Under the pieces are notes generated by a model. That model was given only the letters and a program-made list of their open reading frames with translations. It was not told the origin of the DNA and made no database searches. Shown one piece after another: positions 54,401 to 55,678 of a DNA stretch of 64,000 nt (position 1 is its first letter; every line of letters begins with the position of its first letter). Source of the stretch: Agelas oroides. Taxonomy: Eukaryota; Porifera; Demospongiae; Agelasida; Agelasidae. The translations under genes were made by a program, and so were the position numbers. The stretch is taken from assembly GCA_949130485.1 (NCBI GenBank), contig OX422191.1, positions 4,775,754 through 4,839,753 of the forward strand, read 5' to 3'.

Positions 54401-55284
54401 TCAGTCGTGAAATATGACAAAATTTGAAGTATTGTGCTTATGAAACTCAAATGAAATGTCTTGTCAATGTTTCCTGTGAACATTCCTGCAAACAAATGTC
54501 AAGGAAATTCGATATTTTTTGCTGTGGGCGGGACCTTGCTTTCTTAAAGTGCATGTGGCTTCTTTGATCTGCCCACGCAAGGTGACAAAATATTCTTTTA
54601 ACACATTGCAAACTAAAACCTATACATGGCAGTCCCGTGTAGAAATCGAAGGTTATTCCGTCGTGCATTTCGACCGCATTGCTGCATTCGAAGCGCCGTA
54701 TCGCTGAACTTCCGTTAAGGGCGGGGCTCATATGCGCTTCGTAGATTCATTAGATATTCATGCATCTATGAAGCACGTATGAGCCCCGCCCTTAACGGAA
54801 GTTCAGCGATACGGCGCTTCGAATGCAGCAATGCGGTCGAAATACGCAACAGAATAACCTTCGATTTCTACCAGGGACTGCCACATATTTATTTTAGACA
54901 TGATTTTAAATGCTTCACCAATATTTGTCAAATACATCTCAAATACATAGTTGCATGTCTGAACTTTTTCCTATCAAATATCTTTTCAAGAACTGTCTTC
55001 AATTCACAGATATTATTCCCAATAATATTCACATAATACAGCCTCAGCTGTGAACAAAAGTACCACAGCTTTCAAGCTGCAGTAGTGTTAGTAGTGGAAA
55101 AAAATCCAAACCATGAAGCAGTCAGTAGTATCCAATTTAGAATTCTAAAACTTACCCTTCTTCCCATACATGTAGCTCGTCAGTCTTGATATTTTGTGTT
55201 AGGTTATTAAATATACACTGTATCTTCTTCCATTCTCACACAGACCACAGAAGAGGATGGGGAAACAGAAAGAACATGGGATGA
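3398..55284 (+). CDS. IGBP1: IGBP1 / alpha4 / Tap42, complete, eight exons over 52 kb
   Basis: Regulatory alpha4 subunit that binds and stabilises the catalytic subunits of PP2A, PP4 and PP6 (Tap42 in the yeast TOR pathway). Exons: 3398-3529, 3770-3882, 5482-5624, 6061-6158, 7626-7886, 9118-9215, 35951-36075, 55244-55284. Lengths sum to 1011 nt, 336 residues plus stop, close to the usual length of about 340. Family blocks seen in order: NQLSLFS..NEEVDEI, KYLLLPALLGDLTL, RARVYLLDYLQRC, MASERTAKIARFK, LTLLRWW, SIDQE, KVFGAGYPSLPTM, an acidic EE-rich stretch, AREWDEFKDD and GWGNRKNMG at the end. An alternative exon 3/4 junction (5620 and 6027) also keeps frame and adds ten residues; GTAGGT at 5621 is the stronger donor but the 6061 acceptor has the better pyrimidine tract. 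The start at 3398 is followed by a second ATG at 3407 in a strong Kozak context (CCGCCATGG). Confidence 0.92.
6388..6500 (+). repeat. About 100-bp dispersed repeat, three copies in IGBP1 introns
   Basis: Related copies lie at about 5851-5950, 6388-6500 and 35719-35825. Shared landmarks are atgaacaatca, ctacatct..ct, atgcaaagtcaccc and actg.gcaggacgc.tttt.gcca. No coding capacity is seen. Probably a short interspersed element or MITE; its ends are not defined. Confidence 0.55.
8334..8940. mobile_element. MITE-like element with ACCRTAAAAT ends
   Basis: The left end accataaaatcgggataataagcac and the right end (read inverted) accgtaaaattgggatattaagcac are inverted copies. Both subterminal zones are full of short units with the core ataagcaccc and its variants. 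The middle has a 70-codon plus-strand ORF (8528-8740) with no recognised similarity, so I do not call it a gene. About 607 bp, in IGBP1 intron 5. Confidence 0.6.
9216..10441. other. Start of the IGBP1 26.7-kb intron 6
   Basis: No exon, RNA gene or clear mobile element. A short element of the TAGCCTC family type (cctcctcccacatggcctgg) lies near 9880-9920, similar to copies at 32619 and 32785. Confidence 0.5.
10442..11196 (-). CDS. Possible two-exon coding segment, unknown
   Basis: A minus-strand open stretch follows a good acceptor (ctttcag at 11197) and runs to a possible donor at 10953 (GCAG|gtcgac). A second open stretch follows tcccatag at about 10732 and runs to a stop at 10442, with FTHPSWRGQP and KEEKPARLTPSLKEALKSN. 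The phase of the obvious junction does not match the longer downstream frame, so either the junction is different or this is a decayed copy. No domain recognised. It could be a piece of a transposon gene. Confidence 0.25.
10786..10890. repeat. Short tandem palindromic repeat around ATTTCAATGTA
   Basis: Units of roughly 22 bp built from aatttcaatgtaNNaagtcgg, with cattgaaatttcaatg palindromes at both ends of the array. Confidence 0.6.
11532..11712 (+). pseudogene. Arginine-rich N-terminal fragment of a helitron/Pif1-type element protein
   Basis: Plus-strand reading begins MEDFEERRRCQAREC and IQRYRRCLSGERRQ, then a TGA. This resembles the repeated Arg-rich EERRRQQARERVQRYRE-type blocks at the N-terminus of helicase-bearing mobile-element proteins in invertebrates. 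A second similar start (MARERDRQRTARHRS, 11968-12030, followed by a donor-like gtgagc) lies nearby. Only a fragment; the family assignment is from memory of the motif and is tentative. Confidence 0.3.
12031..13562. other. Intronic stretch without supported genes
   Basis: No gene that I can support. The part around 12970-13250 is distantly similar to 38600-38830 (shared cgacacttgcgaatg and a lys/arg-rich reading), suggesting an old dispersed repeat. Confidence 0.4.
13563..13668. repeat. Perfect 41-bp inverted repeat (hairpin)
   Basis: The left arm 13563-13603 begins cttgccgagatttcgactga; the right arm 13628-13668 is its exact reverse complement; the spacer is 24 bp. Perfect arms imply a recent origin or gene conversion. 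The arm sequence (ctgatgacgactggagcattcagtcgaaa type) resembles tails seen in dispersed repeats of other invertebrates, which I recall but cannot verify here. Confidence 0.85.
14147..14392. repeat. Two adjacent low-complexity tandem arrays
   Basis: First, pyrimidine-rich copies of cctacttttgcttttgct (about 14150-14230). Then about four copies of a 28-30 bp unit with atcaactttgcacaccctct (about 14288-14385). A C13-16 run lies at about 14500-14515. Confidence 0.7.
15210..15971 (-). pseudogene. pogo/Tigger-like (Tc1/mariner superfamily) transposase, broken and truncated
   Basis: Starts MASGRSQRKLWTEE with a pipsqueak-type helix-turn-helix (ETSRLYNVPLETLRR), then a CENP-B-like second HTH region (GCRPGPPTVLNESEEEQLS, GRKHPFSGNKAGRGWFEGF) and the first catalytic Asp of the DDE domain in FNADETGISVV. 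A single in-frame TGA at 15836-15834 interrupts LRR*VTG where the family has arginine. The frame on either side is continuous. The second and third catalytic acidic residues are missing: the reading ends at a stop at 15210, after which no transposase similarity is seen. Dead copy inside IGBP1 intron 6, antisense to the host gene. Confidence 0.8.
17026..17638 (-). CDS. BEN-domain coding exons (two exons, C-terminal)
   Basis: Exon a is 17638-17447 (acceptor actgtag, donor AAGG|gtaagc); exon b is 17162-17026 (acceptor tttctag, ends in a stop). The phase-1 junction joins AIKG to YVLSKFPGKRAEYL. The reading contains AHKLLSAIRAAKNS, LLRQLMGVIFTDEELRTSS, ALDPQKMEAIK and FPGKRAEYLVRQANDKL. This is the order of a BEN domain (helical DNA/protein-interaction domain), with the typical F(T/S)..EL..SS and LDP.K..AI motifs. 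Both exons are open with intact splice sites. The upstream exons are not identified; exon a directly abuts a dispersed repeat at 17640. May be a host gene nested antisense in IGBP1 or part of an element. Confidence 0.65.
17640..17845. repeat. TCATGAC-rich dispersed repeat, copy 1
   Basis: The first about 64 bp are the inverted counterpart of 22686-22620 (acagtatgcgYcNaaaaaaggtaNcgggaaa, then gtgacactcatgacattcat). Interior rich in catgac/gtcatg palindromes. It ends against the BEN exon acceptor. The other copy is at 22440-22686 in opposite orientation. Confidence 0.6.
17946..19091 (+). pseudogene. Tc1-like DDE transposase with an intron, degraded
   Basis: Exon 1, 17946-18082, encodes a helix-turn-helix start (MVLSKYAKIRIL). 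A 110-bp GT/AG intron follows (AAG|gtatgt ... gaccag|GTAC) and keeps frame into KPGSGRPT. The DD34E core is recognisable: Asp in VIWTDEASVQL, Asp in RFMQDNDPKH, Glu in SPDLNPIENLWHELK. The reading is broken by TAA at 18527-18529, a second stop shortly after and a frameshift near 18731. The C-terminal part from RFMQDND to 19091 is open. Both catalytic halves are present but in different frames, so this copy is inactive. Confidence 0.85.
19224..19315. repeat. TAGCC(T/C)TGTTCCCAGG short inverted-repeat element
   Basis: About 92 bp with ends tagccttgttcccagg and cttgggaacaaggcta and the internal pair gcatactgtaagtgatta, as in the family elements. Confidence 0.65.
19402..19528. repeat. 51-bp tandem repeat, about 2.5 copies
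   Basis: Unit atcacgtacacaaagtagta, then aactagctgtggtcacttgc and cgcagtaagtg, repeated head to tail with near identity. Confidence 0.85.
19539..20030 (-). pseudogene. BEN-family gene fragment, C-terminal, broken
   Basis: Minus-strand reading: DDLESLLSESSSNLH, a proline-rich TTP/PPPAVVT repeat, then MVRFPGNDIGSLHKLA and GEDCLAQSTISG, a frame change near 19730, then LQYIKDRLKDR, MSPSEFEAV with an in-frame TGA, and KCLESLRKKAQQLRNK to a stop at 19539. The combination of an N-D/N-x-x-S-L-H-K-L start, a conserved helix and a Lys/Arg-rich end is what I associate with BEN-type domains. It resembles the domain at 17026-17638 only in layout. At least one frameshift and one stop make this copy a pseudogene. 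Confidence 0.45.
21152..21222. repeat. TAGCCTCGTTCCCAGGCC element inside a duplicated gene head
   Basis: 71-bp copy. It interrupts the second copy of the MADDSLVAV reading right after GVVHL, whereas the copy at 22242 continues without it, giving an empty-site comparison. Confidence 0.65.
21223..21430 (-). pseudogene. Second copy of the MADDSLVAV gene head
   Basis: ATG at 21294-21292 followed by MADDSLVAVRWNRPGSSFHG, nearly identical to the copy starting at 22242, with matching 5' flank (cagaaacacagcagttNcttttgtactgactgaa). Immediately upstream at 21361-21430 sits a copy of the DDVESLLSETSSNLH segment also found at 19968-20030, so pieces of the same gene have been joined in a new order. Confidence 0.6.
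21561..22242 (-). pseudogene. BEN-associated multi-copy gene, N-terminal part with proline/threonine repeat
   Basis: Starts MADDSLVAVWWNRPGSSFHG at 22242, reads to VGYMYN, then changes frame near 22115 into ICTTNTYLAGKDKAEM, IGDTADFTLH, VESKIDRLLSALSDN and a repeated PPQPTTTLPPT block (about six units of 14 residues) ending at a stop at 21561. The arrangement (short N-terminal domain, coiled segment, low-complexity linker) and its place next to the BEN fragment at 19.5-20.0 kb suggest the two were one gene. The link is inferred. No domain recognised in the N-terminal piece. Confidence 0.45.
22440..22686. repeat. TCATGAC-rich dispersed repeat, copy 2
   Basis: Contains cagtcatgagagtcatgact tandem palindromes. 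Its right end (22620-22686) is the inverted counterpart of 17640-17703. Its boundary at 22686 coincides with the start of the duplicated coding segment, which in the copy at 26.7 kb is flanked by different sequence. Confidence 0.6.
22687..23330 (-). pseudogene. Multi-copy gene of unknown family, copy A (possible nuclease fold)
   Basis: Read on the minus strand from about 23330: VNLPFGDDNGIEMQRLEAAL, a SDSDDESPGEYPVAPAYD stretch, then NTFLSALLRFWLHGLD, VAIIDGKTS, RTENIILLAEGKS, ELGEGQLMMEM, FQNPVWGCILTPKRY and LLELRSGDWDE. Several frame changes are needed. A second copy of the last part lies at 26700-27078. Asp followed by E-x-K (LAEGKS) with a helix and a hydrophobic strand after it resembles a PD-(D/E)XK nuclease core such as in Crinkler-type proteins. 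This is a hypothesis only; no named family is established. Confidence 0.35.
23366..24155. mobile_element. 790-bp composite element with paired TAGCCTCGTTCCCAGGCC ends
   Basis: The left arm (23366 onward: ctagcctcgttcccaggcc, gctccagcttttgatcgctt, gcagtatgcaaaaacggagg) and the right arm (to 24155) are inverted copies over about 100 bp, including accaggccttctccctccgt and ccgcggatcac. The interior has no transposase. Part of it (about 23845-23995) is similar to 21488-21620, including the shared aatggaaaactgttggtatg, so the element carries sequence also present beside the BEN-family copies. Confidence 0.65.
24219..24493 (-). CDS. Possible exon, unknown family
   Basis: After an acceptor-like ctcctctag, the minus strand is open for about 91 codons and includes VVCTVHRHCNVLDAAYS, ATWKYRPGRGI, IRSCIVKPVLPQDANY and GDPLSFMDNF. 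The amino acid composition looks coding. No family recognised and no partner exon found. Confidence 0.3.
24500..25269. other. Intronic stretch without supported genes
   Basis: I see no ORF, RNA gene or repeat with defined ends. Confidence 0.4.
25270..25683 (-). CDS. Possible short membrane protein or exon
   Basis: Minus-strand open reading: CTTEEFIARLSDIECTQMH, VFFDLFNECGRDDLAEELVD, then a hydrophobic segment VVITSTVLIVSTFLTLL and a cysteine-rich tail. The first 45 residues look like half of a death-fold helix bundle (DED type), which is a guess. A leucine-rich stretch just upstream (LLVGASLLGLCHGQ) could be a signal sequence but an in-frame TGA precedes it with no ATG. Either an exon of a larger gene or a remnant. 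Confidence 0.3.
   Translation of the reverse strand: MCTTEEFIARLSDIECTQMHRQVFFDLFNECGRDDLAEELVDHCRTHNDTTWPFGDHPEGILKVVITSTVLIVSTFLTLLKAHNTMCSGQVQFQFDGVDACNSCDVRAQMGDLTSGCGCGPIGHDPHNHLLSQKPAK
25740..26039 (-). mobile_element. 3' LTR of a Ty3/gypsy-type retrotransposon
   Basis: A purine-rich tract (aagaaggggaga, read on the minus strand at 26051-26040) directly precedes TGTAGTGTAATG, the classic PPT-LTR junction. The LTR body contains a TATA-like tataaatatg. Its outer end is not precisely visible; I place it near 25740. No second LTR found in the window. Confidence 0.5.
26061..26700 (-). pseudogene. Ty3/gypsy integrase C-terminal remnant
   Basis: Read on the minus strand: LPWQKVATDLFEWK, frame change, YVLIIVDCYSRYVEI, GIPEVVISDSGPQYTSEAY (second catalytic Asp region of the integrase core), then an internal deletion to NISWAAHNFHKAMEKQNENF and LAPGDTVWVPD (the GPY/F-type chromatin-end module) and a stop at 26063-26061. 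The catalytic Glu region is deleted. It ends 22 bp before the LTR, as expected for a pol gene. Confidence 0.75.
26700..27078 (-). pseudogene. Unknown multi-copy gene segment, copy B
   Basis: Same reading as copy A at 22687-23047: NTFLSALLGFWLHGLDDMN, VAIIDGKTSNLKENI, ILYYGDRTENIILLAEGKS, FQKPVWGCILTPKRY. Copy B retains about 15 codons that copy A lacks (around GIRDCILYYG). The left boundary joins gypsy integrase sequence; the right boundary is the TIR of the element at 27079. See copy A for the nuclease-fold idea. Confidence 0.45.
27355..29333 (-). pseudogene. DUF7869-like transposase-type gene, two frameshifts
   Basis: About 640 codons in three frames. Part 1 (start 29333, or MATCSVV at 29249): acidic leader, CGCSFDCYKQFTDDEV, CKSAFCFLHCIGEK, NKGRLPPNAFTF, YATVFGLPQPAA. 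The frame changes near 28530. Part 2: YHSFRQIWLQCVSHI, TPRTDVCHHCENYR, HYTFDFAQMVQVPYH, then the core HADNCVGQNKNRYVLGYLMW, RVGHTRCMVDGNFGLIKK and PWEWREWD. The frame changes again near 27575 into MGGSVLVKQVCDG and a stop at 27355. The D-N-C-x-G-Q-N-K and GH(T)-x-D-x-F-G motifs are typical of DUF7869-containing proteins that are abundant in sponges and cnidarians. The two one-base shifts could be mutation or assembly error. Confidence 0.8.
29412..29460. repeat. Short TAGCCTCGTTCCCAGGC element
   Basis: About 49 bp. Flanking cactgtttgtgcatgc resembles the flank of the copy at 60228-60270 (cactgtttacgcatgc), so the real unit may be longer. Confidence 0.55.
29954..30049 (+). repeat. 96-bp dispersed repeat, also at 34015-34110
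   Basis: Two near-identical copies of equal length: atatatctgtcgtNNgtatt, gtctgcttagactgtaattt, aacgcaa, cgccgc, gcggt.tataagtaacatttt. The copy here starts exactly where the 2.9-kb transposon ends and runs into a tandem array; the other lies in single-copy-looking sequence. Confidence 0.75.
30047..30382 (+). repeat. 75-bp tandem repeat, about 4.5 copies
   Basis: Units start at 30047, 30122, 30197, 30252 (shortened by 20 bp) and 30327, each beginning gaccggtccttccacatgtg. The unit length is a multiple of three and the plus strand stays open over the first units (VTGPSTCVGSSVVNSGDIC), but the shortened unit breaks this, and I do not call it a gene. Confidence 0.85.
30457..30482. repeat. (GA)n microsatellite
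   Basis: Uninterrupted GA dinucleotide run of about 26 bp. Confidence 0.9.
30483..31732. other. Intronic stretch without supported genes
   Basis: No supported gene. The region around 31676-31715 (ctctaatctgattggttggg, ttagggttt) matches 14528-14562, marking a dispersed repeat. A GGGACGAGCCTGAGCGAGC motif lies at 31718. Confidence 0.45.
31733..32356. mobile_element. 624-bp element with paired TAGCCTCGTACCCAGGCCG ends
   Basis: The left end tagcctcgtacccaggccgt and taattaggaaaaacggcctgg is mirrored at the right end (ccaggccgtttttcctaatt, gacggcctgggtacgaggcta). Each end is itself a small palindrome. The interior of about 530 bp has no transposase. The partial end at about 47213-47232 (cacggcctgggtacgaggcta) is the same subfamily. 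Confidence 0.7.
32409..33007. mobile_element. Two 142-bp MITE copies in inverted orientation around a 315-bp spacer
   Basis: The arms 32409-32551 and 32866-33007 are near-perfect reverse complements. Each arm is itself bounded by aaaaagatgtagggatgg and its inverse ccatccctacatcttttt. The spacer contains two short TAGCCTC-type elements (32619-32671 and 32785-32841). Related single copies lie at 54060-54177, at the 3' end of the EnSpm-like remnant, and in weaker form at 63767-63850. Confidence 0.8.
33116..33230. repeat. About 58-bp unit duplicated in tandem
   Basis: The unit aattaggcctatgtgtaata, tagccagctagaacc, gatgaagggccaaccactc occurs twice with small differences. Confidence 0.85.
33489..33539. 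repeat. Short TAGTCTCGCTTCCAGACC element
   Basis: 51-bp inverted-repeat relative of the TAGCCTCG family with a GTCTGG-type inner stem (ggtctgggaacgagact). Confidence 0.5.
34111..35718. other. Intronic stretch without supported genes
   Basis: No supported gene. Contains an alternating (GTAC)n run at about 34460-34481, short repeats of ttaggaatgtcaatttg at 34493-34560, and a CGCTCGCTCAGGCTCGCCCC motif at 35290. Confidence 0.45.
35951..36075 (+). CDS. IGBP1: IGBP1 exon 7 (acidic linker and AREWDEFKD)
   Basis: 125-nt exon with a strong acceptor (pyrimidine-rich, ctatactag) and donor GATG|gtgaga. Entry is in phase 2 and exit in phase 1, which fits exon 6 (ends AAA AG) and exon 8 (starts AC CAC). 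It encodes a lysine/glutamate-rich linker, then KKAREWDEFKD, the signature near the C-terminus of alpha4 proteins. It lies 26.7 kb beyond exon 6. Confidence 0.9.
36076..38181. other. Start of the IGBP1 19.2-kb intron 7
   Basis: No supported gene. Contains repeats of ttctgct...gagaaatttgctat type at 36130-36300 and a GAGCCTGAGCGAGC motif at 37656. Confidence 0.45.
38182..38498 (+). pseudogene. Integrase-like element protein, core exon, frameshifted
   Basis: Acceptor tttggtag then VGPTYGRK, a small deletion/frame change near 38206, GYLQSKGIEVS, KFLKRVAPESYQSR, VIPVQYLALYFGHKLHNNQN, KLKMYSVTHVVARD, a one-base insertion near 38420, GFSGKIASFVTMPIKSNT and a donor TACAG|gtaaac. The order GYLxSKG, FGHKxHxDQNEKL, MYGVTHVxARDG, KNN is that of integrase-core-containing mobile-element proteins common in cnidarians and sponges. 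Two indels, so this copy is inactive. Its matching first exon type is found at 41181-40957 on the opposite strand. Confidence 0.65.
39053..39559. mobile_element. MITE-like element with TACCRTAAWTTT ends
   Basis: The left end taccataatttggaaattttg and the right end read inverted (acaccgtaaattttcatgttg) are similar. Subterminal cgtggtttgcgtaaaccacg and ccacgaaaacatttttacac blocks recur. Related in style to the element at 48995-49205. Confidence 0.5.
39762..40036 (-). CDS. Possible exon, unknown; frame change inside
   Basis: Minus strand opens with MEKKVLVSVGENKRAVSYV and TAMEHTTLTQAIRVTF. A shifted frame continues as DILLPGQEIFLQIKNEEWGG, MFLDLMNEK and VIRAVLKTVIE up to a donor-like GAG|gtaagt. 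The shift (near 39885) suggests a one-base deletion. Not recognised. Could be an element exon. Confidence 0.3.
40957..41181 (-). CDS. Integrase-like element protein, first exon (HTH domain)
   Basis: 75 codons from MAALEEGLEDYVREKVEKEG through MTHTKLCLHLRELYPG, VRGFSVRSIERFCASRNIRK and TSRPGTQELDEAV to a donor AIAQ|gtaatc. This is the N-terminal domain that in the related integrase-core proteins is followed directly by VGPTYGRK. Donor phase 0 matches the acceptor at 38182, but that exon is on the opposite strand. The exon itself is intact. Confidence 0.6.
41977..42179 (+). CDS. Possible terminal exon, unknown
   Basis: Acceptor ctgttatag, then 66 open codons without ATG: GVPNGCQQHRYKITAIPSRA, DNAKSLYEAQGRRISEPGTF, DPLKDRLDLVRRRDGLFLA and a stop. 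The composition looks coding. A possible upstream plus-strand exon at about 41534-41700 (VHVEPSELEVTCIIIQQPTN) is weaker. No family recognised. Confidence 0.3.
42495..42882 (-). CDS. Possible terminal exon, unknown
   Basis: Acceptor ccatgtag, then YKFLKGQKRVRAVTLADYKK, a serine-rich middle and a helical Glu/Lys-rich end (LKDKEKEIELVRAIKHQ) to a stop at 42495. Convergent with the exon at 41977-42179. The long open frame after a good acceptor supports coding; the function is unknown. Confidence 0.35.
43366..43537. repeat. (GAAT)n microsatellite, about 43 units
   Basis: Uninterrupted tetranucleotide run directly at the 3' end of the minus-strand LINE, so it is probably the LINE's 3' tail. Confidence 0.97.
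43538..44903 (-). pseudogene. Non-LTR retrotransposon (CR1/Jockey-type LINE), 5'-truncated
   Basis: Read on the minus strand: PAQFGFRPGHSTQDALVNLV, then a broken FIDLSKAFD region, KKGVPQGSILGPLLFLLYVN, the catalytic QYADDTTM, DRNDLKLNVKKTNLM, KCLGVFLDVGLMWNDHI, LPYLDYCSVVW, then the C-terminal QNYGMRLTLSRPPRTHSDDL and WNNLTKECR. Several frame changes and stops (near 44690-44800, 44290 and 44100). The 5' part (endonuclease, start of RT) is missing. The element ends in the (GAAT)n tract. Typical 5' truncation of a LINE inserted by target-primed reverse transcription. Confidence 0.85.
44904..45989. other. Intronic stretch without supported genes
   Basis: No supported coding region. A GCTTGCTCAGGCTCTCCCC motif is at 45270. 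Confidence 0.45.
45990..46015. repeat. Poly-T run of 26
   Basis: Homopolymer just downstream of the minus-strand gene ending at 46100; length uncertain in assembly. Confidence 0.9.
46098..47162 (-). CDS. Hypothetical two-exon gene, low-complexity nuclear-type protein
   Basis: Exon 1, 47162 to about 47055, starts MAGLSQNLGSNSAAATRGSG and ends EEE|gtacgt. The second part is open from 46988 to 46098 and includes MAEGTKIHVCVVDGLHADLA, LLLQQQGLLMDSAQW, TGFSVSFWPRQ, a basic RRRKRKRKGLKRK cluster, acidic/serine-rich stretches, EKEGWTPVIGKR and SSRTRSKFK at the end. The strongest acceptor (gcttccag at 46980) is out of phase with the exon 1 donor; an acceptor at ccatgag (46967) would keep frame. No domain recognised. 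The basic cluster suggests nuclear location or nucleic acid binding. Either a nested host gene or ORF1-like protein of an element. Confidence 0.5.
47571..47810. repeat. 20-bp minisatellite, 12 copies
   Basis: Unit aacaattcaatgaagttgca repeated 12 times; first and last units have ttaca instead of ttgca. The flanks (47340-47570 and 47811-47960) hold scattered ttcaatg and its inverse cattgaa, plus similar outer blocks (gttacactNtctgtaat at 47309 and 47912). Confidence 0.95.
48325..48867 (-). pseudogene. DUF7869-like transposase gene remnant, C-terminal part
   Basis: One continuous minus-strand frame with two TGA codons (48597-48595 and 48435-48433). The reading includes MILGHSYLPNNRDFGSIEKA, HVFIPEEWCTLVENVR, KEKVEWLQIRWIQLRRDKPY, HNVLEAWKILDVQ, GRPVSPGRISLDPLYND and KKLQDLHALMNFIP. 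The GH(S/T)-x6-RDFG-IEK pattern is the C-terminal part of the same broad group as the gene at 27355-29333 (GHT...GNFGLIKK), though from a different subfamily. The N-terminal part is not seen; a palindromic element sits just upstream at 48995-49205. Confidence 0.65.
48995..49205. mobile_element. Palindromic MITE with TACCGTATGGCGAGAA ends
   Basis: Starts taccgtatggcgagaaattt and ends with the inverse (aaattctcgccatacggta). Interior rich in cgcgaaaatttt/aaattttcgcg and tttgtgatcgtc repeats. About 211 bp with no coding capacity. Confidence 0.85.
49206..52689. other. Intronic stretch with little supported content
   Basis: No gene that I can support. A minus-strand open piece at 50565-50393 ends in a donor-like SPY|gtaagt (RQRGGEYTDVYEADEDYDGS) and could be a lone exon. 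Around 52230-52320 there are two-three copies of tacggattctcNcgtgactt. Confidence 0.4.
52690..52760. repeat. Tandem GTTGACATTTTGGGA units
   Basis: Four to five imperfect copies of gttgacattttgggaa directly before the Tnp2-like remnant. Confidence 0.85.
52763..54002 (+). pseudogene. EnSpm/CACTA-type Tnp2-like transposase, C-terminal remnant
   Basis: Plus-strand reading: LDLPYFCPIEMLLIDPMHNL, FRGTAKHFARDLWIE, an in-frame TGA at 52950-52952 (GLG*LP, arginine in relatives), GCFLTADQWKNWTIYFSI, LLPPPQLECWRHFVLACRRL, TPNMHMHCHLASCIREFGP, HSFWLFPFERYNSLLT, one-base loss near 53310, IELQLMCHFQKDN, further broken frames, then NCHYFGKPVEVWCNM and GECVCIAIPIVE with a stop at 54002. PMHNLFLG, FTADQWKNW and PNMHLHCHL..C..DYGP..FW.F.FER are hallmark motifs of the Tnp2/DUF4218 type. 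At least one stop and three frame changes; the 5' half is absent. Confidence 0.75.
54060..54177. repeat. MITE copy related to the 32.4/32.9 kb pair
   Basis: aaaacattagaaatgtgaaa, agatgtagagacggcatacc, aaNgtatgcaaacaaggtag and a right end catccctgcatttttttcac match the arms at 32409-32551 in order. It lies 58 bp after the Tnp2-like stop. Confidence 0.7.
54178..54626. other. Intronic stretch without supported genes
   Basis: No gene or defined repeat seen. Confidence 0.4.
54627..54883. mobile_element. Palindromic MITE with TGGCAGTCCC ends
   Basis: 257 bp, almost fully self-complementary: tggcagtcccgtgtagaaat, cgaaggttattc, ttcgaccgcattgctgcatt, gaacttccgttaagggcggg, then the inverse after a 45-bp centre. 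The left outer arm differs slightly (ccgtcgtgcat versus gaaatacgcaacagaa), the inner arms are identical. Confidence 0.9.
55244..55284 (+). CDS. IGBP1: IGBP1 exon 8 (last 13 codons and stop)
   Basis: Acceptor ctcacacag at 55235-55243, then 41 nt reading DHRRGWGNRKNMG (D shared with exon 7) and TGA. This matches the alpha4 C-terminal consensus (RG-aromatic-GNR.NMG). It lies 19.2 kb beyond exon 7, and the phase is correct. Too short to be found by ORF length. Confidence 0.9.
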
Positions 55285-55502
55285 GCATGCACATAAATAT
55301 CTTGCCATGCAGTACATATATTATTATACACATCAAATCTGTCTAGTGTTGACAATGTAATCAGCTTCAACTCTTATACCATCTATGTGTAGTTGGTAGA
55401 CATACCTACATGTATTACATAGTTGGTGCAGAATCATGCAGTACATTACCACTGTTGTTTTTTTACTACACAGCTAAGGCAATAATTACTACTTGTCACT
55501 GA

Positions 55503-55580
55503 TAGCCTCGGTCCCAGGCTGTTCCCGCCTCCAGTTTTTGATCGCTTGCAGTATGCAATAACAGCTTGTGAACGAGGCTA
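55503..55580. repeat. TAGCCTCGGTCCCAGGC...GAACGAGGCTA element
   Basis: 78-bp copy with the internal tttttgatcgcttgcagtat typical of the family. Lies between the convergent IGBP1 and AGPAT5 3' ends. Confidence 0.7.
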
Positions 55581-55612
55581 GTATACTGATGGTTATCATT
55601 GTGAAAGGGGAA

Positions 55613-55618
55613 AATAAA
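55613..55618 (+). promoter_or_regulatory. Candidate IGBP1 polyadenylation signal
   Basis: AATAAA 329 nt after the IGBP1 stop and 61 nt before the end of the convergent AGPAT5 coding region. Chosen only by position. Confidence 0.35.
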
Positions 55619-55678
55619 TTCCAGCATCAAAGTTTTATAGTTACACCAACTTGCACAAGAGTGTATTAGCTAATGGAC

